Assembly (NCBI RefSeq): GCF_047275745.1
Contig: NZ_JBKQWU010000013.1
Location: 28,667-92,666 of the forward strand
DNA: 64,000 bases
Direction: 5' to 3'
From: Amaricoccus sp047275745
GTDB taxonomy: Bacteria > Pseudomonadota > Alphaproteobacteria > Rhodobacterales > Rhodobacteraceae
The notes below the pieces were generated by a model. That model was not told the origin of the DNA. It saw only the letters and a program-made list of their open reading frames with translations, and did not search any database. Position numbers and translations under genes: made by a program. Each line of letters opens with the position of its first letter. Position 1 is the stretch's first letter. This document shows, one piece after another, positions 46,321-53,748 of the stretch.

Positions 46321-46482
46321 GCGCGGGTACGCGGCTCGGACGGTCCTGGAGTTCCCGCGGCAGTCACGAGCCCTTTCCCGGTGCGCGCGGTCGAGTGTCC
46401 GCTCCCAATCGCATTACGAGCATTTTACCGACGCGGACCGGAACACGATCCCGACGACGAGAGGCGTCGCCCGACAACGAAA

Positions 46483-46508
46483 AGGGCAGCGCCAGTAGGC
46501 GCCGCCCT
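46483..46508 (-). terminator. Rho-independent terminator for the small secreted-protein gene
   Basis: Arms of 11 bases pair with one mismatch around an AGTA-type loop. On the minus strand the stem is followed by TTTTCGTT, a proper U-rich tail, about 70 bases after the stop of the 65-residue gene. Confidence 0.8.
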
Positions 46509-46578
46509 GGTTCGCTAGGTCTGGATCGGTGCCGGCGTCGGGAGGCCGACGGCTCGGCACCGTATAATCGTGACCCGA

Positions 46579-46776
46579 TCAGGAGTCGTCGTTGGAGATC
46601 GCGTAAGCGATCGCGGCGAGGCCGATCACCGGGATCAGCCAGGCAGCGTTCGAACCGCCCATCGGGGCCGGCTCGGCAACCACGACCGGCTCGGCCGGCG
46701 CTTCGTAAACGAGGTTGCCGGCGAACGCCTGGCCGGCCAGCAGGAGAGCCGCCGCCGTGGTAACGATAAACTTCAT
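46579..46776 (-). CDS. Small secreted or membrane protein with C-terminal hydrophobic segment
   Basis: The 65-residue protein has a signal peptide (MKFIVTTAAALLLAGQAFAG), a short Pro/Glu/Val-rich middle and one hydrophobic segment (AAWLIPVIGLAAIAYAIS) ending in N-D-D-S. GGAGGA precedes the ATG and a terminator follows, so it is a genuine monocistronic gene. Similar small proteins occur in Rhodobacterales; no function is known to me. Its position beside the YjbFH pair recalls YjbE, which is also small, but the sequences are not evidently alike. Confidence 0.75.
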   Translation of the reverse strand: MKFIVTTAAALLLAGQAFAGNLVYEAPAEPVVVAEPAPMGGSNAAWLIPVIGLAAIAYAISNDDS

Positions 46777-46923
46777 TGTTGTCCTCCTCAGAGAGTGCGG
46801 GTCTGCGAAACCGATAGCTCGCCCGGACCTGCGAGCGGACAAGCTAATGCTTGAACACTAACCAGTTTTCCCCCGCGTTTTCAATCGCCGAAACCCTCGC
46901 CCCTCACGAAACGGGCGGTGTTG

Positions 46924-47580
46924 TCAAATGAGCAACACTGGCGTTCCGACCGCCGCCCGGCCGTAAACCTCGAGGATGTGTTCGTTGAAAAGCCCGATGC
47001 ATCCGCTGGAGGATTGGCGGCCGATCTTGCGGATGTCGTTGGTGCCGTGGATGCGGTAGGCGGGCCAGCTGAGGTTGAGCGCGCGGATTCCGAGTGGATT
47101 GTCCGGGCCGGGCTCAACATAGGGAGGGAGCGCGGGATTGCGCTTGAGCATGGAGGCAGTGGGTCGCCAATCCGGATCGGGCCGCTTGAGCGTCACCGAG
47201 GTACGCCCCCGGCGGGTCATTTCCTCGCTCAGCGGCACCGAGGTCGGATACACGCGATAGAAGCCGTCGGCGCCCCAGTAGTGCAGTACGCGGTCGTTCG
47301 TGTCGCAGAGAATCGCATCGTTGTTAAGACTGTCGAAATAGTCTTCCCACTTGCGCATCTTCAGGCTCGAGATGCGCCGAAGCAGCATGGGCGTGTCCTG
47401 CGAGTCGGGCACGAAGTCGTTCGCGAGCGCTTCCTCCTCGGTCGAGGCGAATCCGCGCCCGCCGATCACGGTCGTGGCGCTCGCCACCGCGACGGTGAAG
47501 GCGACGCGGGTGAACGCCCGCCGGCTGATGTCCGGGCCAGAGCCCCGATTGGTGTCCCGCGTGATGTCCTTGTCACTCAT
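46924..47580 (-). CDS. L,D-transpeptidase (YkuD domain) with twin-arginine leader
   Basis: The 218-residue protein carries SRRAFTR near residues 19-25 followed by a hydrophobic stretch, a likely Tat signal. The YkuD domain has the catalytic block HGTNDIRKIGRQSSSGCIGL, with the active-site Cys near residue 193. Such enzymes form 3-3 peptidoglycan crosslinks or attach lipoproteins. The ATG at 47580 is preceded by GGAGA. A second Tat-type L,D-transpeptidase lies 5.2 kb downstream. Confidence 0.88.
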   Translation of the reverse strand: MSDKDITRDTNRGSGPDISRRAFTRVAFTVAVASATTVIGGRGFASTEEEALANDFVPDSQDTPMLLRRISSLKMRKWEDYFDSLNNDAILCDTNDRVLHYWGADGFYRVYPTSVPLSEEMTRRGRTSVTLKRPDPDWRPTASMLKRNPALPPYVEPGPDNPLGIRALNLSWPAYRIHGTNDIRKIGRQSSSGCIGLFNEHILEVYGRAAVGTPVLLI

Positions 47581-47786
47581 GTCAGCTCGTCTCCTGGCAC
47601 CCCTCGCCGTCCGCCGGACGTAGGCCGGCGATGCTATGCGCCTGATCGTGATCCGGCAACTCACAGTTCCGGAAGCGACTTCGGCGCAACACCCGCGGCC
47701 GTCTTGGCCATGCTGGCGGGAATTCGATTTGAACGGTCGGGGGAAAGCCGATAGCACGAATCGAGTTCACAACGACCGACGGCCGC

Positions 47787-48272
47787 ATGATGATCCGCCA
47801 CTGTTTCGCCGCCCTCGCGATCCTGCTCGCCGTCGCGAGCTGCTCTTCGACGGAAGGCGGCGGGACGCCGCGGATTTCCGACGCCGACGCCGACGAGATC
47901 CTGACGCGGCAGCTCGACGCGGTGAATGCCGTGCGTGAGGGCGAGGGGCTTACGCCTTTGCGCTATTCCGCCGAGTTGAACGCCGCCGCCGAGACCCACG
48001 CCCGCGACATGGCGGTTCAGGGCCGTGCCTGGCATTTCGGCTCCGACCTCACCTCACCTCGGGAACGCGCGTTCCGCGCCGGCTATCAGGCGGAGCTCGG
48101 CGGCGAGAACATCGCCGAGGGCACCGATTCCGATCTCGCGGTGCTCAGAAGCTGGCTCGATTTCGCCGATACGCGCGAAGTCATCATGGACCCCGAAGGC
48201 CGCGGCTTCGGATTTGCCTGGTATCAGGAAGAGTCGGGCAAGATCTGGTGGGTTCAGCTGATCGGCAAGTAA
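47787..48272 (+). CDS. CAP/SCP-domain lipoprotein
   Basis: The 161-residue protein has a lipobox V-A-S-C near residue 19 and a single CAP domain: LDAVNAVREGEGLTPLRYS, AAAETHARDMAV, GENIAEG and the C-terminal WWVQLIGK. Bacterial CAP proteins are poorly understood secreted proteins, possibly binding lipid or cell wall. It is divergent from the L,D-transpeptidase gene. Confidence 0.85.
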   Translation: MMIRHCFAALAILLAVASCSSTEGGGTPRISDADADEILTRQLDAVNAVREGEGLTPLRYSAELNAAAETHARDMAVQGRAWHFGSDLTSPRERAFRAGYQAELGGENIAEGTDSDLAVLRSWLDFADTREVIMDPEGRGFGFAWYQEESGKIWWVQLIGK

Positions 48273-48289
48273 GCGCCGGCGGCCCGCCG

Positions 48290-49297
48290 TCAGAGCGGCG
48301 CGCCATTCTCCCAGAGCGCCGGGGCCGGACCGATCTCTCCCACCGCCACTCCCCGGCGGTTCGTGATCACCGGCGCGGTTCTCCGCGACACCCGCGGGTC
48401 CGCCGCCTTCACCGCGCCGAGCCGGGTCAGCAGCGCGGCGACGGCGCATTCGCTGGCCCGCGTCGTCCCGTCCTCGATCTTGATCGCGAGGCCAAGCCCC
48501 TTCTCGGGCCAGATCGCGGCGAAGACGCCCTCGGCGCCGGTCTTCACCGCCACCGATCCTCCGGCCGCGGCCATCAGTTCCGAACAGGCCCGGCCCTCGC
48601 CCGCGACCAGCAACGGGTGGGAGACCATCGCCGCCACCAGCCGCTCGGCCGCCGCCTGACGCGTGGCGCCGAGCCCGGCCGGATTCGCCATCCGCGCCAT
48701 GGCCGAGGCGAGGCCGCGCATCGTCGTCGCGAAATTCGGCGCCGCGCAGCCGTCGATCCCGTAGCCCGGGCTCTCGGCGCCGGTCATCTCCTCGAAGGCC
48801 GCGCGGGCTGCCTTCTGAACCGGGTGGTCCGGAGCGACATATTCGCTGTCGCCGCGGAGGTGGCGGTTCAGCATCAGGAAACCGGCGTGCTTGCCGGAGC
48901 AGTTGTTGTGCAGTTGGCAGGGCGCCTCCAGCCCCTCGCGCAGACGGCCCCGCTCCGCCCGGTCGTCGGGAACCTGGGCGCCGCAGCGCAGGTCACGCTC
49001 GCCGAGCCCGAGGTCGGAGAGCCAGCGCGCGACCCGCGAGACATGCATCTCCGCTCCCTGATGCGAGGCGCAGGCAAGCGCCAGCTCCTCGGAGCCGAGT
49101 TCCGCCGCCGCCCCGCTCTCGACGAGCGGCAGGGCCTGGAGCATCTTGCAGGAGGATCGCGGCAGGATCACCGCGTCCGGGTCACCCCAGGCGGCGCGAA
49201 TCGCGCCCGAGGCATCGCAGATCACCGCGTGCCCGCGATGGACCGATTCCGCGAAAGGTCCGCGCCGCACCTCGACCATGGGTATCGCGTCAGCCAT
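48290..49297 (-). CDS. L-asparaginase II family protein
   Basis: The 335-residue protein belongs to the asparaginase II family (distinct from AnsA/AnsB). Motifs include LPRSSCKMLQALPL, CASHQGAEMHV, HNNCSGKHAGFL and GIDGCAAPNFA. The ATG at 49297 has GGAGGAG at good spacing; a GTG lies one codon upstream. The start overlaps the end of the ECF sigma gene by 8 bases, so the two are co-transcribed. No signal peptide is seen, so a cytoplasmic enzyme is likely. Confidence 0.88.
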   Translation of the reverse strand: MADAIPMVEVRRGPFAESVHRGHAVICDASGAIRAAWGDPDAVILPRSSCKMLQALPLVESGAAAELGSEELALACASHQGAEMHVSRVARWLSDLGLGERDLRCGAQVPDDRAERGRLREGLEAPCQLHNNCSGKHAGFLMLNRHLRGDSEYVAPDHPVQKAARAAFEEMTGAESPGYGIDGCAAPNFATTMRGLASAMARMANPAGLGATRQAAAERLVAAMVSHPLLVAGEGRACSELMAAAGGSVAVKTGAEGVFAAIWPEKGLGLAIKIEDGTTRASECAVAALLTRLGAVKAADPRVSRRTAPVITNRRGVAVGEIGPAPALWENGAPL

Positions 49298-49880
49298 CAC
49301 TCAACTCCTCCGCAAGCGTGTCGCCCAATGCCCCGCGCAGGTGCCGGAAGGCAAGCCTGATCCGCGATTTGACCGTGCCGAGCGGCAGGCCGAGCCGCGC
49401 GGCGATCTCGGCGTGGCTCAGGCCGTCGTAGAAGGCCGCGACCAGCACCGCGCGCTGATCCTCGGAAAGTTCCGCGAGGCCCGCGCGAATCCGCGCCTCC
49501 CGTTCGGTCGCATCCATCCGCGAGAAGCCGTCGGGCTCCGGCTCCGGCTGGAACAGCGGGTCGGCGGGGTCCGGCGCGGGGCGCAGCGTCCGGCGCAGCA
49601 CGTCGATCCGGCGGTTCCGCGCGATGGTGAAGATCCAGGTCGAGGCCGCGGCCCGGGAGGGATCGAACGTCTCCGCCCGGCGCCAGACGAGGACCATGAC
49701 ATCCTGCGCGATCTCGTCCGCGTCCGCCTCGCTGGCGCCGCCGCGCATCATGAAGGCCTTGACCCGCGCCGCGAACCGGTCGAACAGCGCCACGAACGCG
49801 TCTCGGTCGCGCCGGGCGACCCGGACCAGAAGCTCAGCGTCGCTGGCTTCCGACAGGGGATCGGGCTCAGCGGCGGGCAT
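49290..49880 (-). CDS. ECF-type RNA polymerase sigma factor
   Basis: The 196-residue protein has sigma region 2 (FDRFAARVKAFMMRGG, EIAQDVMVLVWRRAETFD) and region 4 (LSHAEIAARLGLPLGTVKSR). Gene layout differs from the usual sigma/anti-sigma pairs: the downstream coupled gene is asparaginase II, and upstream is a divergent IalB gene. No zinc-binding ChrR-like or membrane anti-sigma gene is visible. It is related in sequence style to the RpoE/SigK group of Rhodobacterales. The inducing signal is unknown. Confidence 0.9.
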   Translation of the reverse strand: MPAAEPDPLSEASDAELLVRVARRDRDAFVALFDRFAARVKAFMMRGGASEADADEIAQDVMVLVWRRAETFDPSRAAASTWIFTIARNRRIDVLRRTLRPAPDPADPLFQPEPEPDGFSRMDATEREARIRAGLAELSEDQRAVLVAAFYDGLSHAEIAARLGLPLGTVKSRIRLAFRHLRGALGDTLAEELSDG

Positions 49881-50087
49881 TCTCTTCGGTCTCGTTCTCG
49901 AAAGCACTGGCCTTGGCGGGGCGGAACGCGCCCCCCGCGGGCCCGAAGACGCGCAAATGGGGTGGATCAGATCCCGCTTGTCGCGATAGAGTACGGCAAG
50001 GACGCAGACAATAACAAGCCGGGCCTTCATGGCGGGCCGACCCTCGCCGCGGAAAGGGTACCGGTGATCGAGCAGGAGACCTGGGAC

Positions 50088-50639
50088 ATGACGCTGAAGT
50101 ATCGCTCCGCGATCGCTCTCTCTTTCGTGGTGCTCGGCCTGACCGGCGGCGCGGCCTTGCCGGCCGGCGCGCAGGCGGCGGCCACGCCGGTGGCGACCCA
50201 CACCGACTGGAGTGTGTTCGTCGCGGGTGAACCGCGGGAATGCTACGTCGTCTCGCCGCCCAAGAGTTCGCGGGCGCTGCGCGACGGCCAGCCCGTCGAA
50301 GTCGAGCGGGGCGACATCCGCCTCTTCGTCACCTATCGCCCGGCCGAGAACGTAGCGGCCGAGGTGAGTTTCTCGGGCGGCTATCCCTTCCGGGACGGCA
50401 CGCCGGTCAAGCTCGAGATCGGATCGCAGGATTTCACGCTGAACGCGGGCTCGGGTGATGCCAACAGCTGGGCCTGGCCGGCGTCGCCGGATATCGATCG
50501 GCAGATCGTCGCGGCCTTCCGCGCCGGGGCGACGGCGACGATCACCGGGGTCTCGTCCCGGGGCACGACGACGATCGACACGATCTCGCTCTCCGGCTTC
50601 ACCGCGGCGGTTCAGGACGCCGCCGGACGCTGCGGCTGA
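50088..50639 (+). CDS. Invasion-associated locus B (IalB) family protein
   Basis: The 183-residue protein has a signal peptide ending A-G-A-Q-A and the IalB-type domain (HTDWSVFVAGEPRECYVVSPP, then VEVSFSGGYPF-like and C-terminal AGRCG). Two cysteines probably form a disulfide. The name comes from Bartonella, but in free-living alphaproteobacteria the role is unknown and pathogenicity should not be inferred. AGGAG precedes the ATG. It is divergent from the ECF sigma gene and may be one of its targets. Confidence 0.85.
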   Translation: MTLKYRSAIALSFVVLGLTGGAALPAGAQAAATPVATHTDWSVFVAGEPRECYVVSPPKSSRALRDGQPVEVERGDIRLFVTYRPAENVAAEVSFSGGYPFRDGTPVKLEIGSQDFTLNAGSGDANSWAWPASPDIDRQIVAAFRAGATATITGVSSRGTTTIDTISLSGFTAAVQDAAGRCG

Positions 50640-50741
50640 GCCTCCCGCCGCCGCCTTTCGTGGCGGGGGTGGAAAAATCCGCGAATTCTGCTATCTCGCC
50701 GGCATTGGCGGGCTGATCCGCCCGTTGCCGAAAGCCCCGAC

Positions 50742-51920
50742 ATGTCCGCCGCCCCGCTCAAAGCCGTTCCGATCACGCCCGAGGTCGTCGCCTTGCCGCG
50801 CAAGCCGGCCGCGGGCGGCCTGCCCGATCTCGTCGGGCTCGACCGCGAGACGCTGCGCGCCGCGCTGATCGAGGCCGGCACGCCCGAGAAGATGGCGCGG
50901 ATGCGGACCGGGCAGATCTGGCAGTGGATCTATCATCGCGGCGTGCGCGACTTCGAGGCGATGACCAACCTCGCGAAGGACTACCGCGGGCTGCTCGCGC
51001 GGAACTTCTCCATCTCCCGTCCAGAGATCGTCACCCGGCAGATTTCCGAGGACGGCACGCGCAAATACCTGCTCCGCGTGGCGGGCGGCTCGGAGATCGA
51101 GGCGGTCTACATCCCGGAGACCGACCGCGGCACGCTCTGCGTCTCGAGCCAGGTCGGCTGCACGCTGACCTGCTCTTTCTGCCATACCGGCACGCAGCGG
51201 CTGGTCCGCAACCTGACGGCGGCCGAGATCGTCGGCCAGATCCTCGTCGCGCGCGACGACCTCGGGGAATGGGGCAAGGGTCCGCTCGACAAGCGCTTCA
51301 TCTCGAACATCGTGCTGATGGGCATGGGCGAGCCGCTCTACAATTTCGACCACGTGCGCGATGCGATGCGGATCGCGATGGACAACGAGGGCCTCTCGCT
51401 GTCGCGCCGGCGCATCACGCTCTCGACCTCGGGCGTGGTGCCGGAGATCGCGCGGGTCGGCGAGGAGATCAACTGCCTGCTCGCCATCTCCTTCCATGCC
51501 ACCACCGACGAGATCCGCGACAAGCTGGTGCCGATCAACAGGAAGTGGAACATCGCCGAACTGCTCGACGCCTGCCGCGCCTATCCGCGGCTGTCGAACG
51601 CCGAGCGGATCACCTTCGAATATGTGATGCTGAAGGGGGTGAACGATTCGGACGCGGATGCGCGGCGGCTGGTGAAGCTGATCTCGGGCATCCCGGCGAA
51701 GATCAACCTCATTCCGTTCAATCCCTGGCCCGGCGCCCCCTACGAGCGGTCCGATCCCGACCGGATCGAGGCCTTCGCCCGGATCGTGAACCGCGCGGGC
51801 TATGCCTCGCCGGTCCGCACGCCCAGGGGCGAGGACATCATGGCGGCCTGCGGCCAGCTCAAGAGCGCGAGCGAGCGTGCCCGCCGCGCAAGGGGCGGCG
51901 AGGCTTCCGCTCCGGTCTGA
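50742..51920 (+). CDS. rlmN: Dual-specificity RNA methyltransferase RlmN
   Basis: RlmN methylates C2 of A2503 in 23S rRNA and A37 in some tRNAs by a radical SAM mechanism. The 392-residue protein has CTLTCSFCHTGTQ (CxxxCxxC) near residue 140 and the C-terminal catalytic cysteine in MAACGQL near residue 369. Length is normal. Confidence 0.96.
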   Translation: MSAAPLKAVPITPEVVALPRKPAAGGLPDLVGLDRETLRAALIEAGTPEKMARMRTGQIWQWIYHRGVRDFEAMTNLAKDYRGLLARNFSISRPEIVTRQISEDGTRKYLLRVAGGSEIEAVYIPETDRGTLCVSSQVGCTLTCSFCHTGTQRLVRNLTAAEIVGQILVARDDLGEWGKGPLDKRFISNIVLMGMGEPLYNFDHVRDAMRIAMDNEGLSLSRRRITLSTSGVVPEIARVGEEINCLLAISFHATTDEIRDKLVPINRKWNIAELLDACRAYPRLSNAERITFEYVMLKGVNDSDADARRLVKLISGIPAKINLIPFNPWPGAPYERSDPDRIEAFARIVNRAGYASPVRTPRGEDIMAACGQLKSASERARRARGGEASAPV

Positions 51921-51933
51921 GAGGCCGGTCGTG

Positions 51934-52107
51934 ATGGCACCGCTTGATATGCGCCGCGTGATGATCGTGGCCGGGTCCGGCTCGGGCGGGACCGCGCGCG
52001 CCTGGGCGTTGGGCGGCCACCTCATCGACCAGATCCGCCGGATGCCGAAAGGCATCGAGCACCCGCGGCCGGGAGCGACGGCGGCGGCGGTGGCGCGCAC
52101 GTCATGA
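51934..52107 (+). CDS. Possible small ORF coupled to the LysE-family gene
   Basis: An open frame of 57 codons starts at ATG 51934 and ends with an ATGA overlap on the lysE-family start. It would be basic with no recognised domain. There is no strong ribosome-binding site. It may be a real leader ORF or just chance in high-GC sequence. Confidence 0.25.
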   Translation: MAPLDMRRVMIVAGSGSGGTARAWALGGHLIDQIRRMPKGIEHPRPGATAAAVARTS

Positions 52108-52697
52108 CGTTCGAGACCCTCCTCGCGCTCGCGGTCTTCGCCTTCGTCGGCTCGATCACGCCGGGGCCGAACAACGTCATGGTCATGGCGTCGGGTGCGA
52201 ACTACGGCACGCGCCGGACGGTGCCGCACATGCTCGGCATCTCCATCGGCTTCGGCGTGATGGTTCTGCTGACCGGGCTCGGGCTTTCGGGGCTCTTCCA
52301 CCTCTATCCGGTCACGCTCACGATCCTGCGCTGGGCCAGCATCCTCTATCTCGTCTATCTGGCCTGGCGGGTCGCAACCGCCTCGGCGCCGGAGGAGCGG
52401 CGCGCGACCGGCCGGCCGCTCGGATTTCTCGGCGCGGCGCTGTTCCAATGGGTCAATCCCAAGGCCTGGGCGCTCGCGCTCTCGACGATCGGGGCCTATC
52501 TGCCCGATCCGGCGCCCGGTCCGGCGCTGCTCGCCGGGGTCGTGTTCGCGATCGTTTCCCTGCCCTGTGTGCTGCTCTGGACCATGCTCGGCGAGGCGCT
52601 GCGCGATTTCCTCTCGGAGCCGCGCCGGCTCCGGGTCTTCAACATCCTGATGGCGGGTCTTCTGATCGCCTCGCTGTTGCCGTTTTTGCGCGGCTGA
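52104..52697 (+). CDS. LysE family amino-acid exporter
   Basis: The 197-residue membrane protein has the LysE/RhtB signature SITPGPNNVMVMASGANYG at residues 14-32 and six hydrophobic segments, with the NPKAWALAL motif near residue 117. Members export basic or neutral amino acids; the substrate cannot be told from sequence. It follows rlmN in the same direction. Confidence 0.88.
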   Translation: MTFETLLALAVFAFVGSITPGPNNVMVMASGANYGTRRTVPHMLGISIGFGVMVLLTGLGLSGLFHLYPVTLTILRWASILYLVYLAWRVATASAPEERRATGRPLGFLGAALFQWVNPKAWALALSTIGAYLPDPAPGPALLAGVVFAIVSLPCVLLWTMLGEALRDFLSEPRRLRVFNILMAGLLIASLLPFLRG

Positions 52698-52808
52698 TCA
52701 CGGAGGGACTTCACGAATCCCTCGAATTAGGGTTCTATCAACGTTATCAAGCAGTAATTAAGTGATCCGTAAGGGTCCGACACAACGAAAAAAGAACGAG
52801 CAGGCAAA

Positions 52809-53384
52809 ATGGACGACTGGACAGGAAGGGGACCGGCCTCGCCGGTCGAGGATGATGCATTGGCAGGCGCCACGGCCGACCGGTTGTGGACGCGGCGAAG
52901 CGCGCTCGCGCTGACGGCGGGGTTCCTCGGGCTCGGCCTCGCGGCGCCGGCCCATGCGCGGCGGGCCATGCCGCGGGCGACGCAGATCGTGGTCTCGAAG
53001 AAGAACCGGGTTCTGGCGCTGATGAACGGCGAGCAGACGCTCAAGAAGTACCGTATCCATCTCGGCTTCACGCCGCTTGGCCACAAGGAACGCTCCGGCG
53101 ACGGGCGGACACCCGAGGGGGTCTATTACATCGACCGCCGCAATCCGCTGAGCAGTTATTACCTCAGCCTCGGCATCAGCTATCCGAATCCGAACGACGT
53201 GGCGCGCGGGCGCGCATTGGGCCTGGACCCGGGCGGCGACATCATGATCCACGGCGGGCCGACCCTCCGCGCCGACCGCTACAAGAAGGACTGGACCGCG
53301 GGCTGCATCGCGGTCAGCGATACCGAGATCGAGGAGATCTGGTCGATGGTGCCCACGGGCATTCCGATCGTGATCCTCGCCTGA
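52809..53384 (+). CDS. L,D-transpeptidase (YkuD domain) with twin-arginine-like leader
   Basis: The 191-residue protein has WTRRSALALTAGFLGLGLAA near residues 27-46, a twin-arginine-like export signal. The YkuD domain has SGDGRTPEGVYYID and the catalytic block HGGPTLRADRYKKDWTAGCI with the active-site Cys near residue 170. It probably makes 3-3 peptidoglycan crosslinks or anchors outer-membrane proteins. An AT-rich 110-base region upstream should hold the promoter. Confidence 0.88.
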   Translation: MDDWTGRGPASPVEDDALAGATADRLWTRRSALALTAGFLGLGLAAPAHARRAMPRATQIVVSKKNRVLALMNGEQTLKKYRIHLGFTPLGHKERSGDGRTPEGVYYIDRRNPLSSYYLSLGISYPNPNDVARGRALGLDPGGDIMIHGGPTLRADRYKKDWTAGCIAVSDTEIEEIWSMVPTGIPIVILA

Positions 53385-53474
53385 GCTTCCGGGGCGGCGC
53401 CGCCTCCGTGCCTCCCCCGCAGGCGCGGCGGCGGATCGTCTTACCCCCGGTCCGCCGCCCGTGCTCCGGTCTTC

Positions 53475-53570
53475 ATGACTCCGGCCCTTATGACTCTGGT
53501 CCTTACGACTCTGGCCTGGTCACTCTTCCCCGCCTCCGGATATTGGTTCACGATCTTGCCCGGCGGATGA
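53475..53570 (+). promoter_or_regulatory. Candidate leucine-rich leader ORF upstream of leuC
   Basis: A 31-codon frame beginning ATG at 53475 contains six leucine codons (CTT, CTG, CTT, CTG, CTC, TTG). Its first half is made of three imperfect 15-base repeats. It lies 178 bases before leuC in an otherwise gene-free 364-base gap, with hairpins between it and leuC. No clear ribosome-binding site precedes it, so the leader role is only a hypothesis. Confidence 0.3.
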
Positions 53571-53630
53571 TTCGGGCTTATCTGCTGCCGAATGACGCGG
53601 CTTTTCGACATGGATGATCATCGGCGGCTG

Positions 53631-53652
53631 CCTTGGCGCTTCTACGCCAAGG
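53631..53652 (+). promoter_or_regulatory. Hairpin between the candidate leader and leuC
   Basis: CCTTGGCG and CGCCAAGG form a perfect 8-bp stem with a 6-base loop, about 60 bases after the candidate leader and 97 bases before leuC. A second, broken stem (GCGCGC arms) follows near 53664-53692. No U-run follows either. Confidence 0.45.
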
Positions 53653-53748
53653 GAATCCGGCTTGCGCGCGGGGCCTGACGCCTCGTGCGCGCCGGCCCGT
53701 TCCGCGCGACTCGCCTGTCCTTAGCTCATGCCAACGCGGGAGAAATCC

